Positions 1 to 5,431 are shown, counted from the stretch's first letter. The stretch is 6,012 bases of DNA from Dehalococcoidia bacterium (GCA_003153955.1 PMCB01000096.1:1102-7113), one strand, 5' to 3'. Translations and numbers: made by a program. Notes: generated by a model not told the origin, from the sequence alone.

Positions 1-797
1 ACGCCGATTTTTTTAGACACCTGGACAACAATATCCCGTTCAAAGAACTCGATGGCCAGCGGCGTGGTGCCGCTGCGCAGGATTTTCGGAACGGTGTTGA
101 TGGCATCGTAGCGGTTGTTAAAGGAAACAACGAGCGTGGCGCTGGCTTCCGGTTTGGGATAAAGGCGGAAGGTAATTTTAGTGATGACGCCGAGCAGGCC
201 GGAGCTGTTAATCATCAGTTGCAATAAATCGAAACCCTGGTTGTTTTTAATCAGTTTGCCGCCGAAATTAACGATTTCGCCGGTGGGCAGGACGGCTTCC
301 AGTCCTTTGACATAGCTGCGGGTGACGCCATATTTGACGGCGCGGGTGCCGCCGGCATTGAGAGCGACCATGCCGCCCGCCTGGGCCCCTTCGTCACCGG
401 GATGGGGCGGGAAGAACAGCCCGGCGCCGTCCGCGGCCTTGAGGATGTCCGCCAGGGTCACGCCGGCTTCGACGGTGATCATCAGGTTGTCAACGTCCAT
501 TTCAACGACCTTATTGAGCCTTTCCATCGAAATCAGCAGACCGTCTTTTGTAGGGATGGCGCCGCCGCAGAGGCCGGTGCCGCCGCCGCGGATAAAGACC
601 GGCGTTTTTTCCTGATTGGCCAATTTTAAAATCCCGGAAATCTCTCCGCTGTTGGCGGGTTTGACGACAACGACGTTATCAGCCGGTTTGGGCCGGACGG
701 TGAGGACCGTTTCATCGCAGAGGTAACTCTGCATATGGGCGCGGTCAGTAATGACATAGTCAGTACCGACGATATCCTGTAATTTCTTGATGTCCAT
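1..797 (-). CDS. FAD-binding oxidase, GlcD / D-lactate dehydrogenase-like (3' end cut by window edge)
   Basis: This is the N-terminal 265 residues of a flavoprotein that continues past position 1. The PCMH-type FAD-binding domain is clear. A loop reading RGGGTGLCGGAIP (residues 70-82) binds the FAD pyrophosphate. It is followed by FPPHPGDEGAQAGGM (129-143), NAGGTRAVKYGVTR (147-160) and YVKGLEAVLPTGEIV (162-176). Family members oxidise 2-hydroxy acids such as glycolate or D-lactate and pass electrons to a quinone or partner protein; the substrate here cannot be told. The substrate/C-terminal domain lies outside the window. Where relatives usually read GSEGTLG, this protein has NSSGLLG (197-203), so the conserved Glu is missing. 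The ATG at 797 is preceded by a GGGGG Shine-Dalgarno about 8 nt upstream. The family call is firm; the specific enzyme is not. Confidence 0.9.
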   Translation of the reverse strand, partial: MDIKKLQDIVGTDYVITDRAHMQSYLCDETVLTVRPKPADNVVVVKPANSGEISGILKLANQEKTPVFIRGGGTGLCGGAIPTKDGLLISMERLNKVVEMDVDNLMITVEAGVTLADILKAADGAGLFFPPHPGDEGAQAGGMVALNAGGTRAVKYGVTRSYVKGLEAVLPTGEIVNFGGKLIKNNQGFDLLQLMINSSGLLGVITKITFRLYPKPEASATLVVSFNNRYDAINTVPKILRSGTTPLAIEFFERDIVVQVSKKIG

Positions 798-871
798 GAT
801 GATTACCCCCTGATTATTGTTGTATTTCCCTTAGGCGTTAATTTTCCAATACTTTATCGCCCTATTAATTT

Positions 872-900
872 ATTATTTGGCAACGTTAATATTACCACAA
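872..900 (-). promoter_or_regulatory. Weak candidate promoter for the FAD oxidase
   Basis: Read on the minus strand, TTGTGG (900-895) and AATAAT (877-872) are separated by 17 nt. The -10 matches consensus at five of six positions and the -35 at only three. Transcription would start about 65-70 nt before the ATG at 797. The whole stretch is AT-rich, so chance matches are likely. Confidence 0.25.
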
Positions 901-926
901 CGCCCCATCTCTTAATCTCTTCCCTG

Positions 927-952
927 TACATTTTGCCTGAATGGCAAAAGTA
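927..952. repeat. Hairpin 1 of an intergenic repeat pair
   Basis: TTTTGCC (931-937) and GGCAAAA (943-949) form a perfect 7-bp stem around a 5-nt loop. TAC (927-929) and GTA (950-952) can extend it past a single bulged A. It is followed by AAAGTATTTCGTTC (947-960), which recurs after hairpin 2 with one change. No U-tract follows on either strand, so it does not look like an intrinsic terminator. Confidence 0.6.
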
Positions 953-968
953 TTTCGTTCCGACTCAA

Positions 969-984
969 AGAGAACTAACCGGGG
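969..984. repeat. 16-nt intergenic direct repeat, copy 1
   Basis: AGAGAACTAACCGGGG at this site recurs as AGAGGACTAACCGGGG at 1536-1551, 15 of 16 identical. Both copies lie in the gaps just downstream of minus-strand genes (Nudix and nitroreductase). No function is evident; it looks like a piece of a dispersed intergenic repeat. Confidence 0.55.
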
Positions 985-986
985 TG

Positions 987-1010
987 TACTTTCGACTTCA
1001 GTCGAAAGTA
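987..1010. repeat. Hairpin 2: perfect 11-bp inverted repeat
   Basis: TACTTTCGACT (987-997) and AGTCGAAAGTA (1000-1010) are perfect inverted arms around TC. It lies 19 nt beyond the Nudix stop codon, so it would form at the 3' end of that transcript and might stabilise it. It lacks a U-run. A diverged copy of its left side sits at 5476-5493 (15 of 18 identical to 986-1003). Confidence 0.75.
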
Positions 1011-1029
1011 TTTCGTCCTTTAGAGGGAC

Positions 1030-1452
1030 TCAACATTCTTCGCTTTCATGAATAATTGTGCCGGTGATATCAAACTTATAATTGGCCATCGGAACTATCC
1101 ATTTTAAATTGGGCAAGATATTCTGCGGCAAGGATTCAACCGGATACCAGCCGATAATTTCGTCCGTTGCGGAATGGATATTCATCACATTTTGCGGGTT
1201 TGCTTTTGCCGTAAAGCAATATAATTCGTATCCGGTGCCAGTGATGAAGAGAAATTGCCGCCAGGCAATATCACGGTCGCCGGCTTCCTCCCAAAATTCC
1301 CTAGTCATGGCAGATGCCGGACTTTCTCCGGCTTCAATATGTCCGCCGACCCCGTTCAATCGGCCTTTTTGCCATTGAGGCCGGTTCTTGTGAATCAGGC
1401 AGACCTCGTTTGTATCCCGGTTAAAAAGATAACCGACCACGTATTTATTCAC
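1030..1452 (-). CDS. Nudix hydrolase
   Basis: A 140-residue single-domain Nudix protein, typical in length for the family, which hydrolyses nucleoside diphosphates linked to another moiety (oxidised dNTPs, NDP-sugars and similar). The Nudix box covers residues 37-59. It begins GHIEAGE (Gly37, Glu43) and ends REFWEEAGD (Arg51, Glu52, Glu55, Glu56, Gly58), so all metal-binding Glu residues are present. The last position is Asp59 rather than the usual hydrophobic residue. The start is GTG at 1452, chosen because AGGA lies 7 nt upstream and MNKYVVGYLF matches the usual first beta strand of the fold; no ATG serves as well. It lies 103 nt after the nitroreductase on the same strand. No clear promoter of its own was seen, so read-through is possible. 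The substrate is unknown; cytosolic housecleaning is the default inference. Confidence 0.92.
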   Translation of the reverse strand: MNKYVVGYLFNRDTNEVCLIHKNRPQWQKGRLNGVGGHIEAGESPASAMTREFWEEAGDRDIAWRQFLFITGTGYELYCFTAKANPQNVMNIHSATDEIIGWYPVESLPQNILPNLKWIVPMANYKFDITGTIIHESEEC

Positions 1453-1503
1453 GACGATTTCCTACGAAGATGAGTTCTATTTGTTATTTGTGCATTATCG
1501 TGC

Positions 1504-1551
1504 CCCCTCTCTCTAGCTCTCTCCCACAAGGGGCGAGAGGACTAACCGGGG
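1504..1551. repeat. Palindromic intergenic element A
   Basis: A pyrimidine-rich left arm and a GGGG/CGAGAG right arm form a stem: 1517-1525 pairs with 1531-1539, with one T x C mismatch (1522/1534) and a 5-nt loop. The copy of AGAGGACTAACCGGGG at 1536-1551 overlaps its right side. It shares CTCTAGCTC and the same T x C mismatch with element B at 5381-5421. It fills most of the gap between the nitroreductase stop and the Nudix start. Confidence 0.6.
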
Positions 1552-1555
1552 GACA

Positions 1556-2212
1556 TTATTTAATAACCTGGCAGACTTCGCTGACGGGTTTGCGGTCGCG
1601 TGTGGGGCTTTCCGCCGGATACCCGACCGGGACGAGGGTGACGATATCCATATCATCCGGGATTTTCAGTAATTTTTCGATGTCAGCCTTAGCATGGAGC
1701 GGGCCGGTCATCCATAATGTCCCCAGTCCCATCTGGTGCAGTACCAGCATCAAATAGGCAACCGCGGCGGAGGTTGACTGGACGCCGCCGGAGATTACAC
1801 GCAGGCCGTCAATCATCTCTTTCGCCATGGGGTCGGTTTCGGCGCGCTTCGTCATGGCATTGACCATCGGATTTGCGGACCGCACGGCGCACACGATAAT
1901 TAAGGCCGGCGCCGTGGTCAGGGGGCTGCCGGGCTGCGGGTTGCGCGGACGGCCGCCGGCCGGTCCGGCATTGGCCATTTCCGGCCAGGACTGAATGGTT
2001 TTCAGACCGGTCCGGATAACATCTTCGATTGAATTGATAATCTTTTTATCCAGGATAATAAAGAAACGCCAGTTCTGGGCGTTGCCGCCGTTGGGAGCCC
2101 AGGCAGCCGTTTCAATAGCCTGCATTAAAAGAGATTCGGGAACGGGTTTATCCTGAAAAACACGGATGGAACGGCGTGTTTTAATCAATGTGTTCAATTC
2201 TTTAGTATCCAT
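1556..2212 (-). CDS. Nitroreductase-family FMN-dependent oxidoreductase
   Basis: A 218-residue flavoprotein of the nitroreductase fold, normally a cytosolic FMN homodimer that uses NAD(P)H to reduce nitroaromatics, quinones, flavins or sometimes metal oxyanions. Visible motifs are RRSIR (13-17), which contacts the FMN phosphate; APNGGNAQNWRF (39-50), the equivalent of the common APSxxNxQPW stretch; a glycine-rich helix start GGVQSTSAAVAYLML (142-156) then MGLGTLWMTG (161-170); and PVGYPAESP (195-203) followed by RKPVSEV (207-213). The loop at 80-100 is rich in Gly, Pro and Asn. The ATG at 2212 has a strong GGGGAGGAG Shine-Dalgarno 7 nt upstream and a good promoter. It is transcribed divergently from the ChrB-domain gene, so a role in oxyanion or xenobiotic reduction is possible, but that is inference. 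The substrate is unknown. Confidence 0.93.
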   Translation of the reverse strand: MDTKELNTLIKTRRSIRVFQDKPVPESLLMQAIETAAWAPNGGNAQNWRFFIILDKKIINSIEDVIRTGLKTIQSWPEMANAGPAGGRPRNPQPGSPLTTAPALIIVCAVRSANPMVNAMTKRAETDPMAKEMIDGLRVISGGVQSTSAAVAYLMLVLHQMGLGTLWMTGPLHAKADIEKLLKIPDDMDIVTLVPVGYPAESPTRDRKPVSEVCQVIK

Positions 2213-2249
2213 TTTTTAACTCCTCCCCGTACGGACTGATAACTATCTG

Positions 2250-2279
2250 ATTATATTCTTTTCTTTATTATCCTATCAA
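2250..2279 (-). promoter_or_regulatory. Sigma70-type promoter of the nitroreductase gene
   Basis: On the minus strand TTGATA (2279-2274) is followed after 18 nt by a perfect TATAAT (2255-2250). The predicted transcription start is near 2243, giving a leader of about 30 nt that contains the GGGGAGGAG ribosome site and the 8-bp palindrome CCGTACGG (2227-2234). Confidence 0.65.
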
Positions 2280-2324
2280 ACTATTTACCACCAACAAATC
2301 CGCGGTACTTCGGCAGTTACCGGA

Positions 2325-2347
2325 TGCATATGCACGCGCATAAGCGC
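2325..2347. promoter_or_regulatory. Palindrome cluster in the divergent intergenic region (possible operator)
   Basis: TGCATATGCA (2325-2334) is a perfect 10-bp palindrome. It is followed immediately by GCGC, ATAA, GCGC (2336-2347), a 4-bp inverted pair. The cluster lies between the nitroreductase promoter and the candidate -10 of the ChrB-domain gene, where a shared regulator could bind. No known operator is recognised. Confidence 0.3.
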
Positions 2348-2400
2348 AGGCAGGCCCTTGAATATGGAAACGTGCGCTGAATTTCTTGAAAATATTGGCG

Positions 2401-2406
2401 TATAAT
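2401..2406 (+). promoter_or_regulatory. Candidate -10 element (TATAAT) of the ChrB-domain operon
   Basis: A perfect TATAAT lies 15 nt before the Shine-Dalgarno of the ChrB-domain gene. No good -35 sits at 16-18 nt, and TTGAAA at 2386-2391 is too close (9 nt). The promoter may therefore need an activator. A start near 2413 would place the ATG at 2405 outside the mRNA. Confidence 0.4.
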
Positions 2407-2431
2407 GGCATTAACGTTGAGGAGGTGCCGG

Positions 2432-2869
2432 ATGAAATGGATTACGCGTTCCCATGTGCACGTCGACCGTGTTGCCTGTCCCTGGCTGATTTTGCGGTTT
2501 GTGGATAACGAGGCGGAATTTCTCTTCGTGCCGGCAAATCAGGTAAAAAAGGTTGCTGCCGAAACCGATGCGATTCCGTTCGACGCGCCGGATGTCGAAC
2601 TGGGACATCATGAGGGGCGCTGTTCTTTTGAAGCGATAATACAAAAATACGAGCTAAAAGACCCGGCGCTGCTGCGGCTGGCGAAGATTGTCCATTCCGC
2701 CGACGTAGCAGCGGATATCGATAAGGACCCTGTTGCACGGGGATTGGAAGCAATCGCGGTGGGTTACGGCATCCGCTACCCTGATGATGAACAGAATTTA
2801 CTGCAGCAGTTCGAAGTGTATGACGCACTTTATGCCTGGTGCCGTCTGCAGGCCGCAAAAGACAGATAA
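2432..2869 (+). CDS. ChrB C-terminal (chromate resistance) domain protein
   Basis: A 145-residue protein matching the C-terminal domain of ChrB as I recall it. ChrB regulates or assists chromate efflux by ChrA. Marker stretches are RVACPWLILRFVD (13-25), AEFLFVPANQV (28-38), IPFDAPDVELGHHEG (48-62) with CSFE (64-67), and YDALYAWCR (130-138). His59, His60, Cys64, Glu67, His88 and Asp91 are plausible metal or oxyanion ligands by position. Full ChrB is about twice as long; the N-terminal domain is absent, and the domain starts almost at residue 1, so this is a stand-alone form rather than a truncation. The ATG at 2432 is chosen over the in-frame ATG at 2405 because GGAGG lies 6 nt upstream and homology begins there. 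It is the first gene of an apparent operon with the AhpD-fold gene, and diverges from a nitroreductase. The actual substrate is uncertain. Confidence 0.88.
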   Translation: MKWITRSHVHVDRVACPWLILRFVDNEAEFLFVPANQVKKVAAETDAIPFDAPDVELGHHEGRCSFEAIIQKYELKDPALLRLAKIVHSADVAADIDKDPVARGLEAIAVGYGIRYPDDEQNLLQQFEVYDALYAWCRLQAAKDR

Positions 2870-2885
2870 ATCAGGGAGGGGGAAT

Positions 2886-3233
2886 ATGGATAATCAACTG
2901 AAATATTACACCGAAACCGGAAAATACCGCGACCGGTTTGATGAAGGCCTCCCGGAAGTGATGAAAGCTTACTCTGCTTTCCGAAAAACGGTATACAAAG
3001 ACGGGGCACTCAGTCTCAAGACAAAACGGCTGATTGCGCTGGCCTGCGCGCTGCAATCCGGATGTACCAGGGGCATCCAGGGTCAGACAAAAGACGCGGT
3101 GGAGGCCGGAGCGACCCGTGACGAAATCTTTGAGGCGGTTTCTGTGGCAATCGTAATGGGAGGGACCGCGGTGAGCGCGGAAACATGGCGGGTGGTTAAG
3201 GTTTTAGAAGAGATGGAAAAATATTCGGTTTAA
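2886..3233 (+). CDS. Carboxymuconolactone decarboxylase / AhpD-fold protein lacking the CxxC-His site
   Basis: A 115-residue all-helical protein of the CMD/AhpD superfamily. The helical core runs about residues 22-108, with KTKRLIALACALQSGC (45-60), TKDAVEAGATRDEIFEAV (68-85) and VAIVMGGTAVSAE (87-99). Peroxidase members carry CxxC followed by His at this turn. Here the sequence is CTRGIQGQ (60-67): Cys60 remains, the second Cys is Gly63 and the His is Gln67. Thiol peroxidase activity of the AhpD type is therefore unlikely. The ATG at 2886 has GGAGG 6 nt upstream and lies 16 nt after the ChrB-domain stop, so co-transcription is expected. An upstream in-frame ATG (2733) lies deep inside the ChrB-domain gene and lacks homology. 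Function is unknown; a link to the ChrB-domain protein is inferred from spacing alone. Confidence 0.9.
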   Translation: MDNQLKYYTETGKYRDRFDEGLPEVMKAYSAFRKTVYKDGALSLKTKRLIALACALQSGCTRGIQGQTKDAVEAGATRDEIFEAVSVAIVMGGTAVSAETWRVVKVLEEMEKYSV

Positions 3234-3276
3234 ATACGAAGCAGCCCGGTAATAATTTTTAAAAGGCTGAAAGAAA

Positions 3277-4206
3277 ATGAATATGAGAATAAGAGCAATT
3301 TTTTTATTTGCAATATTTGCGGCGGTTTTGCTGATGTCGTGCCAAAAAACGACTACAAATACGACAACAAACGCCACATCTACAACAACTGCCGGGACAA
3401 CTACTTCGACTTCCGCCTACACTATTTCCCAGCTTAAATATCAGCTGCTGGCGGCCTATCCGGACTATTTCTGGTGCGACCCGGATTTCTATCCCATTGC
3501 CCGTTCCGGTGTTGAGCAGCAGAATGCCATCGACCAGTTTGCCGCCATTGAGGCCAACCGGGAAGAATTCACGGCGATTTTGACCCATCTGAACCTGCCG
3601 GACAAGGCCAATTACACGGATGATGAAAAGCTCCAGATTTACCGGGAATATAAAAAACTGAACGGGGCCGTGCAGGTAACTGCCGCGGCCTCCGGTTACA
3701 CTTTCACGATACGCATCGGGCAAAACCAGGGTGAAACTTATCAGGGAACCATCGCGACGAACGGCCTGATTACGGTAACAAGCACAACGCCGAGCATTAA
3801 TACCTGCCCGATTTGTCTGGCGGAAGGAACATTGATCGATACGCCGAACGGGCCTGTTGCGGTGGAAGAATTACGGAAAGGTATGGTGATTTATACTCAG
3901 GACCTTACGGGGAAAAAGATAGCGGGAGTGATTACGGCAACGGCGTCGGCGCAATCGCCGACATCATTTCAAATAACCAGGATAGCGCTGAATGACGGAC
4001 GCGTTGTTTCGGCTTCTCCGGGCCATCCCACGACAGACGGGCGGACAATCGGAGGATTGAAAGTCGGAGATACCCTGTACGGAGGAATTGTAGTTTCTGT
4101 GACGGCCGTGCCGTACGGCGGCTATACCTTTGATATCCTGCCCGACGGCGGGACCGGATTTTATTGGGCAAACGGGATTTTGCTGAAAAGTACGCTGGCT
4201 CAATAA
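3277..4206 (+). CDS. Lipoprotein with Thr-rich linker and C-terminal Hint (Hedgehog/intein) domain
   Basis: A 309-residue exported protein. Residues 1-21 form a lipoprotein signal peptide (R4, R6, then a hydrophobic core) ending in the lipobox LMSC with Cys22. A Thr/Ser/Asn-rich linker follows (25-46), then a region with CDPDFYP (67-73), a helical part to about 130 and a beta-rich part (131-175). The Hint domain starts at CLAEGTLIDTPNGPVAVEEL (180-199), with Cys180 as the expected N-S acyl-shift nucleophile. Block B is VSASPGHP (244-251, His250). The end is YTFDI (283-287) and YWANGILLKSTL (296-307). The usual His-Asn of inteins is Lys304-Ser305 and only Ala-Gln follow, so splicing is not expected; thioester formation and release of the N-terminal part are possible. 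Cys177 and Cys180 form CPIC. I recall similar whole-length bacterial proteins but know no proven function. The gene follows the AhpD-fold gene by 43 nt with a weak ribosome site, so operon membership is unsure. Confidence 0.87.
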   Translation: MNMRIRAIFLFAIFAAVLLMSCQKTTTNTTTNATSTTTAGTTTSTSAYTISQLKYQLLAAYPDYFWCDPDFYPIARSGVEQQNAIDQFAAIEANREEFTAILTHLNLPDKANYTDDEKLQIYREYKKLNGAVQVTAAASGYTFTIRIGQNQGETYQGTIATNGLITVTSTTPSINTCPICLAEGTLIDTPNGPVAVEELRKGMVIYTQDLTGKKIAGVITATASAQSPTSFQITRIALNDGRVVSASPGHPTTDGRTIGGLKVGDTLYGGIVVSVTAVPYGGYTFDILPDGGTGFYWANGILLKSTLAQ

Positions 4207-4275
4207 ACGAACAGGTAATAAAAATACAATAGAAAAAACATTTGCATAGACTCGGATAAATGAGGGCCGCCCGGA

Positions 4276-4425
4276 TTATTCCTTGGGCTGCTGCATTTTT
4301 TCTTCGTAATTGCACTTGGTGCAAACACGGTAAAGCACCGTGACCCAGGCCGAGCCTGCCGGTTGGGAATTGTCTCTTCTAACGACGGTACGCCAGGCAT
4401 TTTGACCGCAAACAGGGCATTTCAT
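4276..4425 (-). CDS. Small zinc-ribbon protein (49 aa)
   Basis: A short gene whose product begins MKCPVCGQ and later has VCTKCNYEEK. Cys3, Cys6, Cys35 and Cys38 form two CxxC knuckles 28 residues apart, the classic four-Cys zinc ribbon. The section between (WRTVVRRDN, then SAWVTVLYR) is suited to the beta strands of such a ribbon, with several Arg that could contact nucleic acid. The start at 4425 is supported by AGGGAG about 9 nt upstream. It converges with the Hint lipoprotein (69 nt between stop codons) and diverges from the larger zinc-ribbon gene at 4628. It may bind nucleic acid or a protein partner; no specific function is recognised. Confidence 0.75.
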   Translation of the reverse strand: MKCPVCGQNAWRTVVRRDNSQPAGSAWVTVLYRVCTKCNYEEKMQQPKE

Positions 4426-4490
4426 TTTTTAAGACTCCCTTTACCTGAGCATTAATCTGCAGGCAGGCGGCAATATTTACTGCTATTGTT

Positions 4491-4525
4491 ATTATATACT
4501 TTTCTCACCTCTTCACTTCGGTCAA
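4491..4525 (-). promoter_or_regulatory. Weak candidate promoter of the small zinc-ribbon gene
   Basis: On the minus strand TTGACC (4525-4520) and a perfect TATAAT (4496-4491) both occur, but 23 nt apart, which is longer than standard sigma70 spacing. It may be chance, or a promoter that needs a MerR-type distorting activator. Confidence 0.22.
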
Positions 4526-4590
4526 TATGTTTTCAGGGCAAAAGAGACAGTATTTTCTCAACCATGAGTTTGTAAAAGTTCAGAAACATA

Positions 4591-4621
4591 TTGGACTATC
4601 GGGGTTTTTTCATGAGATAAT
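4591..4621 (+). promoter_or_regulatory. Candidate promoter immediately upstream of the double zinc-ribbon gene
   Basis: TTGGAC (4591-4596) and GATAAT (4616-4621) are 19 nt apart. The expected start of transcription falls at about 4628, the A of the start codon, which would give a leaderless mRNA. The absence of a good Shine-Dalgarno agrees. The -35 and the spacing are imperfect. Confidence 0.3.
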
Positions 4622-4627
4622 ATTCGC

Positions 4628-5239
4628 ATGAAATGTCCAAATGATAATAACGAGATGCACCAGGTACAAATCACGGCGAATTACGGACTGCCGCTTTTTC
4701 TGAATCAGTGTGATGTCTGCGGCGGTATCTGGTTTGACGCTTCAGGGCTATACCGGGCCAAGCAAGGCGAAGCGGAGAAAATCGACATGGTGGACATATA
4801 CATTTTATCCGCGTGCACACCGGTGGAGAATAAGGTCCATCTTTGCCCGATAGACGGAGCGCAATTGTCCCGTTTCACCGATGCTAATTTTCCCAAGGAC
4901 ATTTTTGTGGAACGCTGCCCTGCATGCAACGGTTTCTGGCTGAACCGCGGCGAATTTACGAAATTTCAGCATGCCCGCCAGGCGCTGCTTACGCAAAAAG
5001 AGCCCACCGAGGAAGATAAGAAGCTGCAGGCGCAAATCCAGAGTATTTTGGCGGACCATCAAAACGGCGATACCGAAAGCGTTTTAACCAAACTGAACGC
5101 ATTTTTATCGCAGCCGGTCGGTGCTTCTTCGAGTGCCAGGTACCTGGACGCTGACGATAATGAGTCGAACGGGGCAAACGCGGTGGGGGCGGTTCTGAAT
5201 ATTGCCGGCACACTGCTCAGGCTGTTTGTTTTAAAATAA
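4628..5239 (+). CDS. Double TFIIB-type zinc-ribbon protein
   Basis: A 203-residue protein with two copies of the bacterial TFIIB-like zinc ribbon (zf-TFIIB family). Ribbon 1 has CPND (3-6) and CDVCGGIWFD (28-37). Ribbon 2 has CPID (73-76) and CPACNGFWLNRGE (97-109). In both, the second Cys of the first knuckle is Asp (Asp6, Asp76), giving CxxD plus CxxC ligand sets, a pattern I recall in other members. A charged helical segment rich in Lys, Glu and Gln follows (about 115-160), then a polar linker and a short hydrophobic C-terminal helix (about 185-202) that could sit on a membrane or pack internally. The ATG at 4628 starts the first ribbon directly. No strong Shine-Dalgarno precedes it, so translation may be leaderless. 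It diverges from the 49-aa zinc-ribbon gene. The biological role of this family is not established. Confidence 0.88.
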   Translation: MKCPNDNNEMHQVQITANYGLPLFLNQCDVCGGIWFDASGLYRAKQGEAEKIDMVDIYILSACTPVENKVHLCPIDGAQLSRFTDANFPKDIFVERCPACNGFWLNRGEFTKFQHARQALLTQKEPTEEDKKLQAQIQSILADHQNGDTESVLTKLNAFLSQPVGASSSARYLDADDNESNGANAVGAVLNIAGTLLRLFVLK

Positions 5240-5380
5240 GAAACGGTTTATCCGGGAATTTGTGTTCAACCGATTAAAGGTTTCCGGTTCGTTGTGCACC
5301 CTCATCTACATTTCTCCCCTAAATTACGATGAAATTGGATCAATATTCCCGATTTCCAAGATTTACTTACTACAATAAAA

Positions 5381-5421
5381 CCTCACCCTCTAGCTCCCTC
5401 TCCGTGCGCGGCGAGGGAGGA
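5381..5421. repeat. Palindromic intergenic element B
   Basis: The left arm CTCCCTCTCCG (5394-5404) pairs with 5409-5419 around a TGCG loop, with a single T x C mismatch (5401/5412). It shares CTCTAGCTC, the arm composition and the same mismatch with element A (1504-1551). It resembles the CCTCACCC-type intergenic palindromes found in many bacterial genomes. No U-run follows, so terminator activity is not supported. Confidence 0.65.
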
Positions 5422-5431
5422 GATTTCTTAG

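Noticed and set aside
322..629. Two plus-strand open frames of 97 and 75 codons
   Set aside because: They are antisense to the clear FAD oxidase and their products are low-complexity (Pro, Ala, Ser rich) with no domain.
927..1018. CRISPR-like array
   Set aside because: Only two units, with differing palindromic stems and no regular spacers; no cas gene nearby.
2405..2431. Upstream in-frame ATG (2405) as start of the ChrB-domain gene
   Set aside because: It overlaps the TATAAT and has no ribosome site; the ATG at 2432 has GGAGG 6 nt upstream and domain similarity begins there.
2733..2885. Upstream in-frame ATG (2733) as start of the AhpD-fold gene
   Set aside because: It lies inside the ChrB-domain gene in another frame, has no plausible ribosome site and encodes a Cys/Met-rich segment without similarity to the family.
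3304..3723. Minus-strand open frame of 139 codons under the Hint lipoprotein
   Set aside because: The plus strand carries a signal peptide and recognisable domain; the antisense product is a shadow with no motif.
3816..4206. A true self-splicing intein
   Set aside because: No C-terminal His-Asn and no extein or +1 nucleophile after it; the host is a lipoprotein rather than an interrupted essential enzyme.
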